From Paenibacillus plantarum (lineage in GTDB: Bacteria; Bacillota; Bacilli; Paenibacillales; NBRC-103111), in NCBI RefSeq assembly GCF_013141695.1, contig NZ_WHNY01000027.1:57195-121194 (forward strand): a DNA stretch of 64,000 nt, written 5' to 3'. Shown in pieces: positions 50,579-58,314 of this stretch (the first letter of the stretch is position 1; every line of letters starts with the position of its first letter). The translations under genes were made by a program, and so were the position numbers. The notes beneath the pieces were generated by a model. The model ran no database searches and had not been told where the DNA came from. It saw only the letters and a list, made by a program, of their open reading frames with translations.

Positions 50579-53356
50579 ATGTTTACTTCCCTTCTTAAAA
50601 TTAAGCCCAAGATTATGCTTGGTTATGTATTCATTCTTATTTGCCTTGGTCTAGCACTCTTGGTCGTAAGTAGTCGCGTGACCGATCTGCAGAAAGAAGT
50701 TAGCTATGTTTCTTCGCATGATATGGACGTACACGATCAGGTGCATAGTTTACTGAAAAACATACTTGATATGGAAACAGGCATGCGTGGCTATGTGATT
50801 ACAGGAAATGAACAGTATCTTGACTCTTATTATGAAGGCAGTCGCAACTGGCAGGTGACGTATGATCATATTCATCAACTTATCAGTGATAACCCCTCCC
50901 AAGTGCAAAGCCTGGATGCGATCGAAGAGACCATTAAGAGTTGGTTGAAAACTAGCGGAGAGTACGTTATTCGTATGAAAAAAGATAACAATACGGCTGC
51001 TATCAATGAATTCTTTAAGCAGAATACAGGCAAAAAAACGATGGATCAGCTGCGGACGCAATTGGATACCTTCCTCGTCACAGAGAAAGTGCTTACTTCC
51101 ACAAGAGTCGAGCAAATCTCCAAAAGCAACTATAATCTTAAAGTTGTTCTTTTTACTATTTTAGGCCTTATTTCGATTATTGCTATAGTTGTGGCTTTGA
51201 TTCTATCGAATTCGATAACAAACACGATCAAACAAGTTACACGGAAAATACGTGATATCACGGTCATGGAGGGCAATCTGGCCTCACGGATTGAAGTGAG
51301 GACGAATGATGAGATCCGTGAGCTGGCCGAAGCCACGAACGAGCTATTGGCGAGTTTGGAGAAAACGAGCTGGATTCAATCCAGTATTACCGAGGTGTCC
51401 ACCCTGTATCAAGGTATACGTGATATAACTGTGCTGAGTGAGGCTTTTATTCAGAAGCTTGCTCCCCTGTTAGAGGCCAGTTATGGCGTTGTCTACCTGA
51501 AACAGTATGAGGGGGGGCAGCTTTCTTATGTCAAAATTGCAGGATACGCCGCTTATGGACAAAATCATGCGAGTACAAGCTTTCTATCAGGTGAAGGCTT
51601 GGTTGGACAGTGCGCGGTCGACAAGCGAATCTTCCTCATGGATAACCTGCCGGATAATCATGTGAAAATAACGTCAGGTCTCGGAATTTCAACGCCGCGC
51701 AGCTTATTAGTCGCACCAATTCTTGTGGATGGAAGAACAGAGGCTGTTATTGAATTAGCTTCCCTACATCAATTTGAGTCGAAGCATCTGACGTTGATTG
51801 ATTCTCTGCAAGAGAAATTCGGGACCGCGATTACGAGTGTGCGCAGCCGTATGGAAGTGGAGCGTCTCCTCTCCGAGTCGCAAATGCTGACGGAGGAGCT
51901 GCAAGCTCAATCAGAGGAGCTTCAGACGCAGTCGGAAGAGCTGCAGATGCAACAAGAGCAGCTGCGGATGACGAATGAGTTTCTAGAGGAGCAGAACCAG
52001 TTTGCCGAGCAGAAAGCGACGGAGCTCGAGAAGGCCAAAGACGAACTCGAAGAGTATTCCTTGCAATTAAAGACAAGTTCACAGTACAAGTCCGACTTCT
52101 TGGCTAATATGTCCCATGAATTACGAACACCGCTGAATAGCATCATGATTCTTTCGCAAATGCTAGCAGAGAGCAACGGAGACATGCAAATGTCCGAAGT
52201 TGTGGAGTATTCGCGTGTGGTGAATGCAGCGGGTCATGATTTGCTGTCGCTCATTGATGATATTCTGGATTTATCCAAGGTCGAAGCTGGGAAAATTGAG
52301 ATTATGCAGGACGAAGTTAATGTGACGGAGTTACCGCAGTCTATGGAGCTTATGTTCGCACCGGTAGCCGCTAAGAAAGAGCTTGATTTCCAAGTTATTC
52401 TTGAGCCCGATGTGCCGTCCGTCATCGTGACCGATGGTCAACGACTGCAGCAAATTCTGAAGAACCTGCTGTCGAATGCATTTAAATTTACCGAAACGGG
52501 TTCCGTTTCCATGCGAATAGCGCTTGCAGAATCGGCACGGATTAAAGAACTTTTCAACCGAGATCCTGAGGGGACGATTCTTGCGATCTCGATTAAGGAT
52601 ACGGGTATTGGGATTCCCATCGATAAGCAGCATATTATTTTCGAGGCGTTCCAACAAGTGGATGGTACAACCAATCGTCAGTATGGCGGGACTGGACTAG
52701 GATTATCCATTTGCCGCGAGTTTACGCGATTGCTTGGAGGGACGATCGTTGTGAAGAGTGAGCTGCAGGTTGGCTCAACGTTCACCCTCTATATTCCCGA
52801 TGGCAAGGAAGCCCTGAGTCACCCTGGTAGTTCTTACGCACAAGATCAGATCGCCGCTTCGAGTGAGCAAGAGAATTCGTATAGGGGAGGATCTTCTTAT
52901 TCGAAGAGCTTCTTTAGCGAAGAAGGGCTATCCCTAGACGAGCCTATCCACACGGATGCGCAGCTGTTCGAAGGAAAGACAGTGCTGCTTGTTGATGATG
53001 ACGCCCGTAACGTATTCGCGCTCGTCAGCGCATTGGAAGTAAAGGGAATAACGGTCGTTGTCGCCGAGAATGGCAAGGAAGCAATCGATCTTTTAACGGT
53101 GAAGCCAGATTACGATTTGGTATTAATGGACATCATGATGCCAGTTATGGGTGGTTACGACGCCATGAAGGAGATACGGGAAGGTCTGGAGTTGCGCCAT
53201 TTACCGATCATTGCATTGACAGCGAAGGCGATGAAGAGCGAGAAAGAGAAGTGTCTCGAAGCGGGAGCATCGGACTACATTACGAAGCCGCTGCAGATGG
53301 AACAACTTTTCTCGCTGATGCGAGTGTGGCTTACGAAGCAGGTGAAGCAGCATTGA
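50579..53356 (+). CDS. rsbK: Hybrid sensor histidine kinase (RsbK-like)
   Basis: 925 residues: TM1 (about 10-30), CHASE3 extracytoplasmic domain (about 35-175), TM2 (about 183-205), HAMP (about 205-260), GAF (about 285-425), a coiled coil of repeated QSEELQ-type units (about 435-505), HisKA with H513 in FLANMSHELRTPLNS, HATPase (DTGIGIP, GTGLGLSI) and a C-terminal receiver with D851 (LVLMDIMMP). B. cereus RsbK has the same order and activates RsbY. The next gene is an RsbM-like methyltransferase, overlapping by TTGA. It probably senses stress for sigma-B (inference). Confidence 0.9.
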   Translation: MFTSLLKIKPKIMLGYVFILICLGLALLVVSSRVTDLQKEVSYVSSHDMDVHDQVHSLLKNILDMETGMRGYVITGNEQYLDSYYEGSRNWQVTYDHIHQLISDNPSQVQSLDAIEETIKSWLKTSGEYVIRMKKDNNTAAINEFFKQNTGKKTMDQLRTQLDTFLVTEKVLTSTRVEQISKSNYNLKVVLFTILGLISIIAIVVALILSNSITNTIKQVTRKIRDITVMEGNLASRIEVRTNDEIRELAEATNELLASLEKTSWIQSSITEVSTLYQGIRDITVLSEAFIQKLAPLLEASYGVVYLKQYEGGQLSYVKIAGYAAYGQNHASTSFLSGEGLVGQCAVDKRIFLMDNLPDNHVKITSGLGISTPRSLLVAPILVDGRTEAVIELASLHQFESKHLTLIDSLQEKFGTAITSVRSRMEVERLLSESQMLTEELQAQSEELQTQSEELQMQQEQLRMTNEFLEEQNQFAEQKATELEKAKDELEEYSLQLKTSSQYKSDFLANMSHELRTPLNSIMILSQMLAESNGDMQMSEVVEYSRVVNAAGHDLLSLIDDILDLSKVEAGKIEIMQDEVNVTELPQSMELMFAPVAAKKELDFQVILEPDVPSVIVTDGQRLQQILKNLLSNAFKFTETGSVSMRIALAESARIKELFNRDPEGTILAISIKDTGIGIPIDKQHIIFEAFQQVDGTTNRQYGGTGLGLSICREFTRLLGGTIVVKSELQVGSTFTLYIPDGKEALSHPGSSYAQDQIAASSEQENSYRGGSSYSKSFFSEEGLSLDEPIHTDAQLFEGKTVLLVDDDARNVFALVSALEVKGITVVVAENGKEAIDLLTVKPDYDLVLMDIMMPVMGGYDAMKEIREGLELRHLPIIALTAKAMKSEKEKCLEAGASDYITKPLQMEQLFSLMRVWLTKQVKQH

Positions 53357-54219
53357 CAATTGAACCTCAGGATGGATGGAACGAGCTCCAAGAGCCGCCT
53401 GACGATGAGCGGGAAAATATTGAGATTAATCTGCTCCTAGAGGGCTTATATCAAATGTACGGATTCGACTTCCGACATTATGTGCGCTCCTCTTTACGCA
53501 GACGTATTCTGAATCGAATGAAAATGGAAAAGCTGCGAACGATAACAGCGCTTCTGGAAAAAGTACTGCATGAGCCGCAATTCGTAGATAAACTGCTAAG
53601 CGACATGTCGATTCGCGTGACGGAGATGTTCCGTGATCCGAGCTTCTTCAATGCTTTTCGCACCCAAGTCGTGCCGGAGCTACGGGATTATCCGGAGATT
53701 CGTATCTGGCACGCAGGTTGCGCTACAGGCGAAGAAGCCTATGCAATGGCGATTCTCATGCAAGAAGAGGGCTTAGCAGAGAAGACGCGAATCTATGCCA
53801 CTGACATGAATGAGCAAGCCATTGTGTCGGCGCAAAGAGGCGCTTTCCCGCTGAAGCAGATGCAGCTGTATACGACGAATTATTTGGAATCTGGCGGCAC
53901 CAAAGCGTTCTCGGAGTATTACTCGGCGGATCATCAGTATGCCTATTTTAAACCGCAGCTGAAAGAAAACATGATGTTTGCCCAGCACAACCTGGTGACA
54001 GACGGCTCTTTTAATGAGTTCCATGTGATACTTTGCCGGAATGTGATGATCTACTTCGATCCGAAACTGCAGCAGCAGGTGCACAGTTTGTTTTACAGCA
54101 GCTTAACCCCGCAAGGTTACTTGGGTCTCGGGAAGAAAGAGTATATTCTCCACGTACCTGAAGGTGTGGACTATGATGATTTTGTGCCACATGAGCGAAT
54201 ATACCGTAAGAAATCATAG
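53353..54219 (+). CDS. rsbM: CheR-type methyltransferase (RsbM-like)
   Basis: 288 residues from TTG 53353, which overlaps the kinase stop (TTGA) with AGGTG 8 bases upstream. CheR layout: N-terminal helical domain (YQMYGFDFRHYVRSSLRRRILNRM) and a SAM-binding domain with IWHAGCATGEEAYAMAI, IYATDMNEQAI and ILCRNVMIYFD. In B. cereus RsbM methylates RsbK and damps sigma-B activity. The pairing with an RsbK-like kinase suggests the same here. No CheB-like esterase is seen. Confidence 0.9.
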   Translation: MTIEPQDGWNELQEPPDDERENIEINLLLEGLYQMYGFDFRHYVRSSLRRRILNRMKMEKLRTITALLEKVLHEPQFVDKLLSDMSIRVTEMFRDPSFFNAFRTQVVPELRDYPEIRIWHAGCATGEEAYAMAILMQEEGLAEKTRIYATDMNEQAIVSAQRGAFPLKQMQLYTTNYLESGGTKAFSEYYSADHQYAYFKPQLKENMMFAQHNLVTDGSFNEFHVILCRNVMIYFDPKLQQQVHSLFYSSLTPQGYLGLGKKEYILHVPEGVDYDDFVPHERIYRKKS

Positions 54220-54232
54220 CTGTGTTATCGAA

Positions 54233-54280
54233 GAGGTGTCCCCAAGGCCATGTATGTGGATGGCGGGGGCGCCTTTTTTC
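54233..54280 (+). terminator. Terminator after rsbM
   Basis: GGTGTCCCC pairs imperfectly with GGGGGCGCC around a CCATGTATGTGG inner element, followed by TTTTTT. Confidence 0.75.
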
Positions 54281-54305
54281 TTTTCGCTGATGAGAGCGGG
54301 GGGGA

Positions 54306-54500
54306 TAACTGGAAAAAATACAGCTATTTATGCGAGATTCTCTCGGAAATTCGATTTAACTGTAAAACATGTAGGTAAAACGGCCTCTTTTGATCAGATT
54401 GGGTAAAATGGGTGAAAGTAACTACAGGTTTTCCATCTATTCAGCGTTTGATCAGAAAATCTCATGATTTAACTGTAGTAAATCCATCTATTCATCTGGA
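54306..54500. repeat. Family A module cluster 4
   Basis: Modules: AACTGGAAAAAATACAGCTA forward near 54308, then reverse-type modules near 54353, 54420 and 54472 (TTTAACTGTA..., AACTACAGGTTTTCCATCTA, TTTAACTGTAGTAAATCCAT). Confidence 0.7.
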
Positions 54501-54550
54501 ACATAGGAGAGTTAACTGACCTTTCAGTACTCCATACTCAAACTGCTATA

Positions 54551-54632
54551 TTTACCTCTACTATTACCTCTACTATTACCTCTACTATTACCTCTACTAT
54601 TACCTCTACTATTACCTCTACCTCTACCTCTC
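54551..54632. repeat. 12-bp microsatellite
   Basis: About six tandem copies of TACCTCTACTAT ending in shorter ACCTCT units. Copies are nearly exact. Confidence 0.95.
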
Positions 54633-54784
54633 ACCCTAACCCCACTCACAACCAGCTTTTCACACATCAGGTCTTATTCAATGACGAGTAAGCTTTGCTT
54701 ACGCTCTGGGCCACACACACATGAATAACGTACACGTTCTTAATTGATGGCATAGTCGTTTTTGATCAAGTTCGTTTAAGGCCT

Positions 54785-54810
54785 GTTTCAACCTTAGCTG
54801 GTGTGGGTAA
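54785..54810 (+). promoter_or_regulatory. Sigma-B-like promoter of the DUF1328-YflT unit
   Basis: GTTTCA (54785-54790), 14-base spacer, GGGTAA (54805-54810), 54 bases before the DUF1328 start. Confidence 0.8.
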
Positions 54811-54863
54811 TAGAAAGCATAGCAAGATGAACACTATCGAAAAGGAAGAGAGAGGTGTTGGGT

Positions 54864-55028
54864 ATGCTAGGATGGGCTATGACGTTTCTGGTAATTGCGC
54901 TAGTTGCAGGTGTTTTTGGATTCTTTGGGATTGTCTCAACAGCAGTAGGTATCGCCAAAATTTTGTTCTTCGTCTTCCTTATTATGTTCGTAGTATCGCT
55001 GATTTTCGGAAGACGTCAACGCTTCTAG
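54864..55028 (+). CDS. DUF1328 (YtjA-like) small membrane protein
   Basis: 54 residues, ATG 54864 with AGAGGTG upstream. [20 protein letters not shown] begins a two-helix hydrophobic protein ending [10 protein letters not shown], the DUF1328 pattern. These are small stress-associated membrane proteins of unknown function. It is 77 bases upstream of the YflT-like gene and shares its sigma-B-like promoter. Confidence 0.88.
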   Translation: MLGWAMTFLVIALVAGVFGFFGIVSTAVGIAKILFFVFLIMFVVSLIFGRRQRF

Positions 55029-55105
55029 CGAGCATGTGACCTGAGCAACGAACTCAAGGTAACACGGATACACCCTATAAAACCCATTGACGAGGAGGAA
55101 TTACC

Positions 55106-55501
55106 ATGAGTACGACGTATACCAGAGTAAGTGTGACATCCAGTCTTGAGGATACGCAGAACAAAGTACAGCAACTGCATAACGAAGGCTTTAAAAAGGA
55201 TCATATTTATGTTCTGACACACAGTGCTGAAGGTACTAATTACGTCGCGGAGTATGCGGGTGCAGAGCAGATTTCGATGGCCGAAGAAGGATTGTTCACG
55301 TCGATTGCCAATCTGTTCCGATCACGTGGCGAGGAGCTGAGAGCGAAGATCCTGGCGCTCGGCGTGCCAGAAGCGGAGACGGACAGACTCATAACGGAGC
55401 TGGAGTGGGGGAAAATTCTCGTATTAGCTACCCCTCATATGAGTGAGGAAGATACCTTGATGATGTATCAAGGCGAAGCATTTCAGCGAACTATCATATA
55501 A
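55106..55501 (+). CDS. YflT-like general stress protein
   Basis: 131 residues with the YflT/GSP17M pattern: VSVTSSLEDTQNKVQQLHNEGFKKDHIYVLTHSAE, then FTSIANLFRSRGEELRAKILALGVPEAETDRLITELEWGKILVLA. B. subtilis yflT belongs to the sigma-B regulon. GAGGAGG precedes the ATG. It is second in the unit behind the sigma-B-like promoter at 54785. A strong terminator follows. Confidence 0.9.
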   Translation: MSTTYTRVSVTSSLEDTQNKVQQLHNEGFKKDHIYVLTHSAEGTNYVAEYAGAEQISMAEEGLFTSIANLFRSRGEELRAKILALGVPEAETDRLITELEWGKILVLATPHMSEEDTLMMYQGEAFQRTII

Positions 55502-55533
55502 GTGGATTACTATATAATAGTCCTATATCGAGA

Positions 55534-55567
55534 AAAAGCCCTTGTCTCCATTGGAGACAGGGGCTTT
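55534..55567 (+). terminator. Terminator after the YflT gene
   Basis: 16-bp arms (AAAAGCCCTTGTCTCC with complement, one wobble) and a 3-base loop, then TTTT. Confidence 0.92.
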
Positions 55568-55579
55568 TGGGTGCCGGAT

Positions 55580-55780
55580 TCATCGCCTGCTGCTTGTGTT
55601 CGATAAGGTTGGGAGCATCTTTAAATCCTTGACCATGGATGAATTGCAAATCGGACATGCGGGACTATCCGCGAATGAAAAGTTATCTCTCATCCAGCAA
55701 GAGCACTGATCAGTGCTGCAGGTCCAGATGCTGGTTTGTTCCTCCGGTACTGGTTCCAATGATTTTTTTGAAAAGTACAA
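55580..55780 (-). CDS. YdjO-like cold-inducible zinc-ribbon protein
   Basis: 66 residues from TTG 55780 (GGAGG 7 bases upstream). Pattern of the YdjO family: MYFSKKSLEPVPEEQTSIW start, two Cys pairs (W-T-C-x5-C with WMRDNF, and PACPIC) and a C-terminal MVKDLKMLP. The four Cys suggest a small zinc ribbon. YdjO-type genes often lie behind csp genes and are cold-induced in Bacillus; here the csp gene is 65 bases upstream on the same strand. Confidence 0.88.
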   Translation of the reverse strand: MYFSKKSLEPVPEEQTSIWTCSTDQCSCWMRDNFSFADSPACPICNSSMVKDLKMLPTLSNTSSRR

Positions 55781-55845
55781 TCGAACTCCTCCTTGTCATA
55801 ATTGACTCTGACGCGCAAGCAGTTAAAGCAATATGTGATGAAGGA

Positions 55846-56046
55846 CTACAGCTTGACTACATTTTCAGCTTGCGGTCCGCGGTTACCTTGAACAACTTCG
55901 AATTGCACACGTTGGCCTTCATCCAAGCTTTTAAAACCTTCCCCTGTAATGGCGCTGAAATGAACGAATACGTCATTGCCGCCTTCCATTTCGATAAATC
56001 CAAATCCTTTTTCTGCGTTAAACCATTTTACTGTACCTGTTTCCAT
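55846..56046 (-). CDS. Cold shock protein, CspA family
   Basis: 66 residues from ATG 56046. [20 protein letters not shown] contains RNP1 (KGFGFIE) and DVFVHFSAI is RNP2. Single-stranded nucleic-acid-binding beta barrel acting as RNA chaperone. GGAGG lies 11 bases upstream; an in-frame TTG at 56064 covers that site and is unlikely. The long untranslated leader (to about 56260) is typical of csp mRNAs. Confidence 0.95.
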   Translation of the reverse strand: METGTVKWFNAEKGFGFIEMEGGNDVFVHFSAITGEGFKSLDEGQRVQFEVVQGNRGPQAENVVKL

Positions 56047-56220
56047 GTGTTCATAAACCTCCAAAGATAATTTGTGCCTGCGCTTCTCATTCGCGGAAGT
56101 GATTCCTGCCAGAGAGCTTGTTAATCATTAACGCAGCTTTGATAATATATCCATTAATCAGGAAGCTTATTCCACTTTTCTGAAAAAACATCAAAGTTAT
56201 TTTCAGACAGCGATAAGCTA

Positions 56221-56250
56221 TTGACGCTTCCTTAGTAGGTGCTCTATACT
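56221..56250 (+). promoter_or_regulatory. Promoter of the riboswitch-amidohydrolase transcript
   Basis: TTGACG (56221-56226), 18-base spacer, TATACT (56245-56250), predicted start about 56257, 32 bases before the aptamer. Confidence 0.7.
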
Positions 56251-56288
56251 ATTCCTAAATTTAACTAAAGTTTTGTGACAATTTCATA

Positions 56289-56352
56289 GTTCGTATAACC
56301 TCGATAATTCGGTTCGGGGGCTCTACTGGGAACCTAAATCCTAACTACGAAC
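56289..56352 (+). ncRNA. Divergent purine (guanine-class) riboswitch aptamer
   Basis: P1 is GTTCGTA (56289-56295) with TACGAAC (56346-56352). Between them are the class hallmarks: TATAA after P1, the ATAATTCGG loop of P2 (usual ATAATATGG), TCTAC of junction J2/3, the CCTAAA of loop L3, and ACTACG leading into P1. P2 and P3 can both pair (CCTCG/CGGGG, TGGGA/TCCTA). Deviations: J2/3 appears one base shorter than in xpt-type aptamers, so the base equal to U47 is missing or changed, and P3 is short. It precedes an 8-oxoguanine-deaminase-type gene. Confidence 0.82.
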
Positions 56353-56394
56353 ACAATATATGCGTATATTGTGTTTGTGGTTAGGATTTTTTTT
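56337..56394 (+). terminator. Riboswitch expression platform: long terminator
   Basis: A 24-bp stem (56337-56360 with 56365-56388, two G-U pairs) with a TGCG loop and a T run (56389-56394). Its 5' arm consists of the 3' halves of P3 and P1 of the aptamer, so aptamer and terminator are mutually exclusive. Ligand binding should prevent termination. Confidence 0.85.
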
Positions 56395-56428
56395 GGTTCC
56401 CTTATTCTATTTGAGGAGGCTGAAGAGA

Positions 56429-57793
56429 ATGGGTTCCATCTTAATTCAAAATGCGAAAGCGATAGTAACGGTGGATGCAGAAGACCGCGTGTTGGAGAAT
56501 GCAGATTTGCTGATTGACGGCAATCAGATTGTACAGATAGGGAAGGGGTTATCTCCAAGGGATGCCTCCACGCAACTGATTGATGCGTCCAATATGTTCG
56601 TGTATCCTGGCCTCATTAATGTGCATCATCACTTGTATCAGACGTTTACACGTAACCTGCCGCAGGTGCAGAAGCTCGAGCTATTCGATTGGCTCCGCTA
56701 TCTGTATGAGATCTGGAAAGGTCTTACGCCGGACGCTATCTATCACAGTTCACTAACTGGAATTGCCGACCTCATGAAGAACGGTTGTACGACCGTATTT
56801 GACCATCATTATGTGTTTCCCGATCAAAATAGTGAGCATTTCATCGATAAACAGTTCGAAGCTGCTGATCGACTCGGCATACGCTTCGTGGCTTCACGAG
56901 GATCGATGACGCTGGGCAAGGATCAGGGCGGATTGCCGCCGATGAGCGTCGTGCAGGACATCCACACGATCCTCGCGGATAGCGAGCGGCTTATTGACCT
57001 GTATCACGACGCCAGAGCAGGCTCGATGCGGCAGGTCGTGCTGGCGCCATGCTCGCCGTTTAGTGTGTCCGCAGATATCCTGCTGGAATCTGCGAAGCTG
57101 GCCAGAGCCAAAGGCGTGCGCCTCCATACGCATCTCGCCGAGACGAAGAATGAGGAAGCCTATACGCTCGAACGATTCGGCATGCGGCCGCTCGCCTATA
57201 TGGAAAGCTTAGGCTGGGTAGGCTCCGATGTGTGGTATGCGCATGGCATTCATTTCAACGATGATGAAATGAAGCTGCTCGCGCAGACGAAGACCGGCGT
57301 CGCCCATTGCCCCATTTCCAATATGAAGCTGTCCTCTGGCATTGCCAGAGTACCTGAGATGCTGGAGATGGGCATTCCAGTTGGATTGGCTGTCGACGGC
57401 AGCGCTTCTAATGATGGCTCGAATCTGCTGGAGGAGCTTCGCGTCGCCTACCTGCTGCACAGGCTTCAATCGAGCGCATTGGCGCCAACCGGCTATGATC
57501 TATTGAAGGTAGCGACGAGGGGCGGAGCTGAGATTCTGGGTAGATCCGACATTGGGTCGCTGGAGGTAGGCAAATCAGCAGACTTGTTCATGGTGCACGT
57601 GGATCAGATAGACGCTGTCGGAACGCACACGGATGCTAAGTCGTGGTTGGGGACAGTAGGCCTCAAGCGTGCAGTCGATTACACGGTCGTCAATGGCCGT
57701 ATCGTAGTGGAGAAGGGTAACCTTACGGGTGCAGATGAGGGAAGGCTGTATGAGGACTGTCAGGCCTCCTACCAACGCTTCATCCAGCAATAA
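56429..57793 (+). CDS. 8-oxoguanine deaminase-type amidohydrolase
   Basis: 454 residues from ATG 56429 (GAGGAGG upstream; the ORF's earlier ATG at 56360 is inside the terminator loop). Amidohydrolase superfamily, AtzB/TrzN/8-oxoguanine deaminase group: LINVHHHLYQTFTRNLP metal site, CSPFSVS, HTHLAETKNEE, YAHGIHF, and AVDGSASNDGSNLLEELR with the catalytic Asp. It hydrolytically deaminates an aminated purine or triazine ring. The purine-riboswitch-like leader favours a purine substrate (inference). GC-rich central part. Confidence 0.9.
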   Translation: MGSILIQNAKAIVTVDAEDRVLENADLLIDGNQIVQIGKGLSPRDASTQLIDASNMFVYPGLINVHHHLYQTFTRNLPQVQKLELFDWLRYLYEIWKGLTPDAIYHSSLTGIADLMKNGCTTVFDHHYVFPDQNSEHFIDKQFEAADRLGIRFVASRGSMTLGKDQGGLPPMSVVQDIHTILADSERLIDLYHDARAGSMRQVVLAPCSPFSVSADILLESAKLARAKGVRLHTHLAETKNEEAYTLERFGMRPLAYMESLGWVGSDVWYAHGIHFNDDEMKLLAQTKTGVAHCPISNMKLSSGIARVPEMLEMGIPVGLAVDGSASNDGSNLLEELRVAYLLHRLQSSALAPTGYDLLKVATRGGAEILGRSDIGSLEVGKSADLFMVHVDQIDAVGTHTDAKSWLGTVGLKRAVDYTVVNGRIVVEKGNLTGADEGRLYEDCQASYQRFIQQ

Positions 57794-57798
57794 GGAAA

Positions 57799-57851
57799 AA
57801 AGCTCGCTCTCTTTACCAAAGTGGCATTGAGGAGCGAGCTTTCAGTTTTTT
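57799..57851 (+). terminator. Terminator between the amidohydrolase and the His-rich gene
   Basis: AAAGCTCGCTC pairs with GAGCGAGCTTT; a T run follows on both strands, so it can serve both convergent genes. Confidence 0.85.
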
Positions 57852-58203
57852 AGGCAAGCAGGAGAATAACCAAAAGTTCAAAAAGCACGAGTGTAATAAT
57901 TTGATTATACTGTGCCGGTGTATAGATCGGTCTGTTATGACCTTGATGGTGGCCATGATGGGGGTCCGTATTCAGATACACGTGATGGCCATCTGAATTA
58001 ATGAGAACACCTTCATGTGTATGCCCATCAATTGTCGTAACACGAATCTTACGTCCCATGTGTGGATGCAGTGCATGCATGACTGCGTCTCTTTTGTGCT
58101 TCATCATGTGCTGCCAGTTGGGCTCGGATTGGTACACCACATGATGTCCTTGGTGTCCATGATGTCCTTGCGGCCCTTGCTGATGCATAGGGTTCATATA
58201 CAT
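57850..58203 (-). CDS. Histidine-rich protein with an Sm-like segment
   Basis: 117 residues. The N-terminal 25 are rich in His/Gln/Gly (HQQGPQGHHGHQGHH), the centre has an SH3/Sm-like pattern (GRKIRVTTIDGHTHEGVLINSDGHHVYLNT), then more His (HHGHHQGH) and a hydrophobic C-terminal helix (ITLVLFELLVILLLA). It could be a metal-binding spore-coat or envelope protein, but I do not recognise a family firmly. AAGGAG is 9 bases before the ATG. Confidence 0.8.
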   Translation of the reverse strand: MYMNPMHQQGPQGHHGHQGHHVVYQSEPNWQHMMKHKRDAVMHALHPHMGRKIRVTTIDGHTHEGVLINSDGHHVYLNTDPHHGHHQGHNRPIYTPAQYNQIITLVLFELLVILLLA

Positions 58204-58314
58204 AAACGTTCACTCCTTCTCGTTCAGCTGCGCACTCGCAGCAGGCTTTCTGCCTAGGTTCATTACTAGACTATTCAGCTCTACGAAAAGGGTGATCGCC
58301 TATATAGAAATTAC

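Larger units (their letters stand above)
54220..54863. other. Gene-free region between rsbM and the DUF1328 gene
   Basis: It holds a terminator, family A cluster 4 (54306-54500), a 12-bp microsatellite (54551-54632) and a sigma-B-like promoter (54785-54810). No coding sequence is supported before 54864. Confidence 0.75.

Noticed and set aside
54551..54632. CRISPR or coding repeat in the microsatellite
   Set aside because: A 12-bp unit without spacers and without a supported reading frame start.
56360..56428. Upstream extension of the amidohydrolase to an ATG at 56360
   Set aside because: That ATG lies at the terminator loop of the riboswitch; the ATG at 56429 has GAGGAGG and matches the family start.
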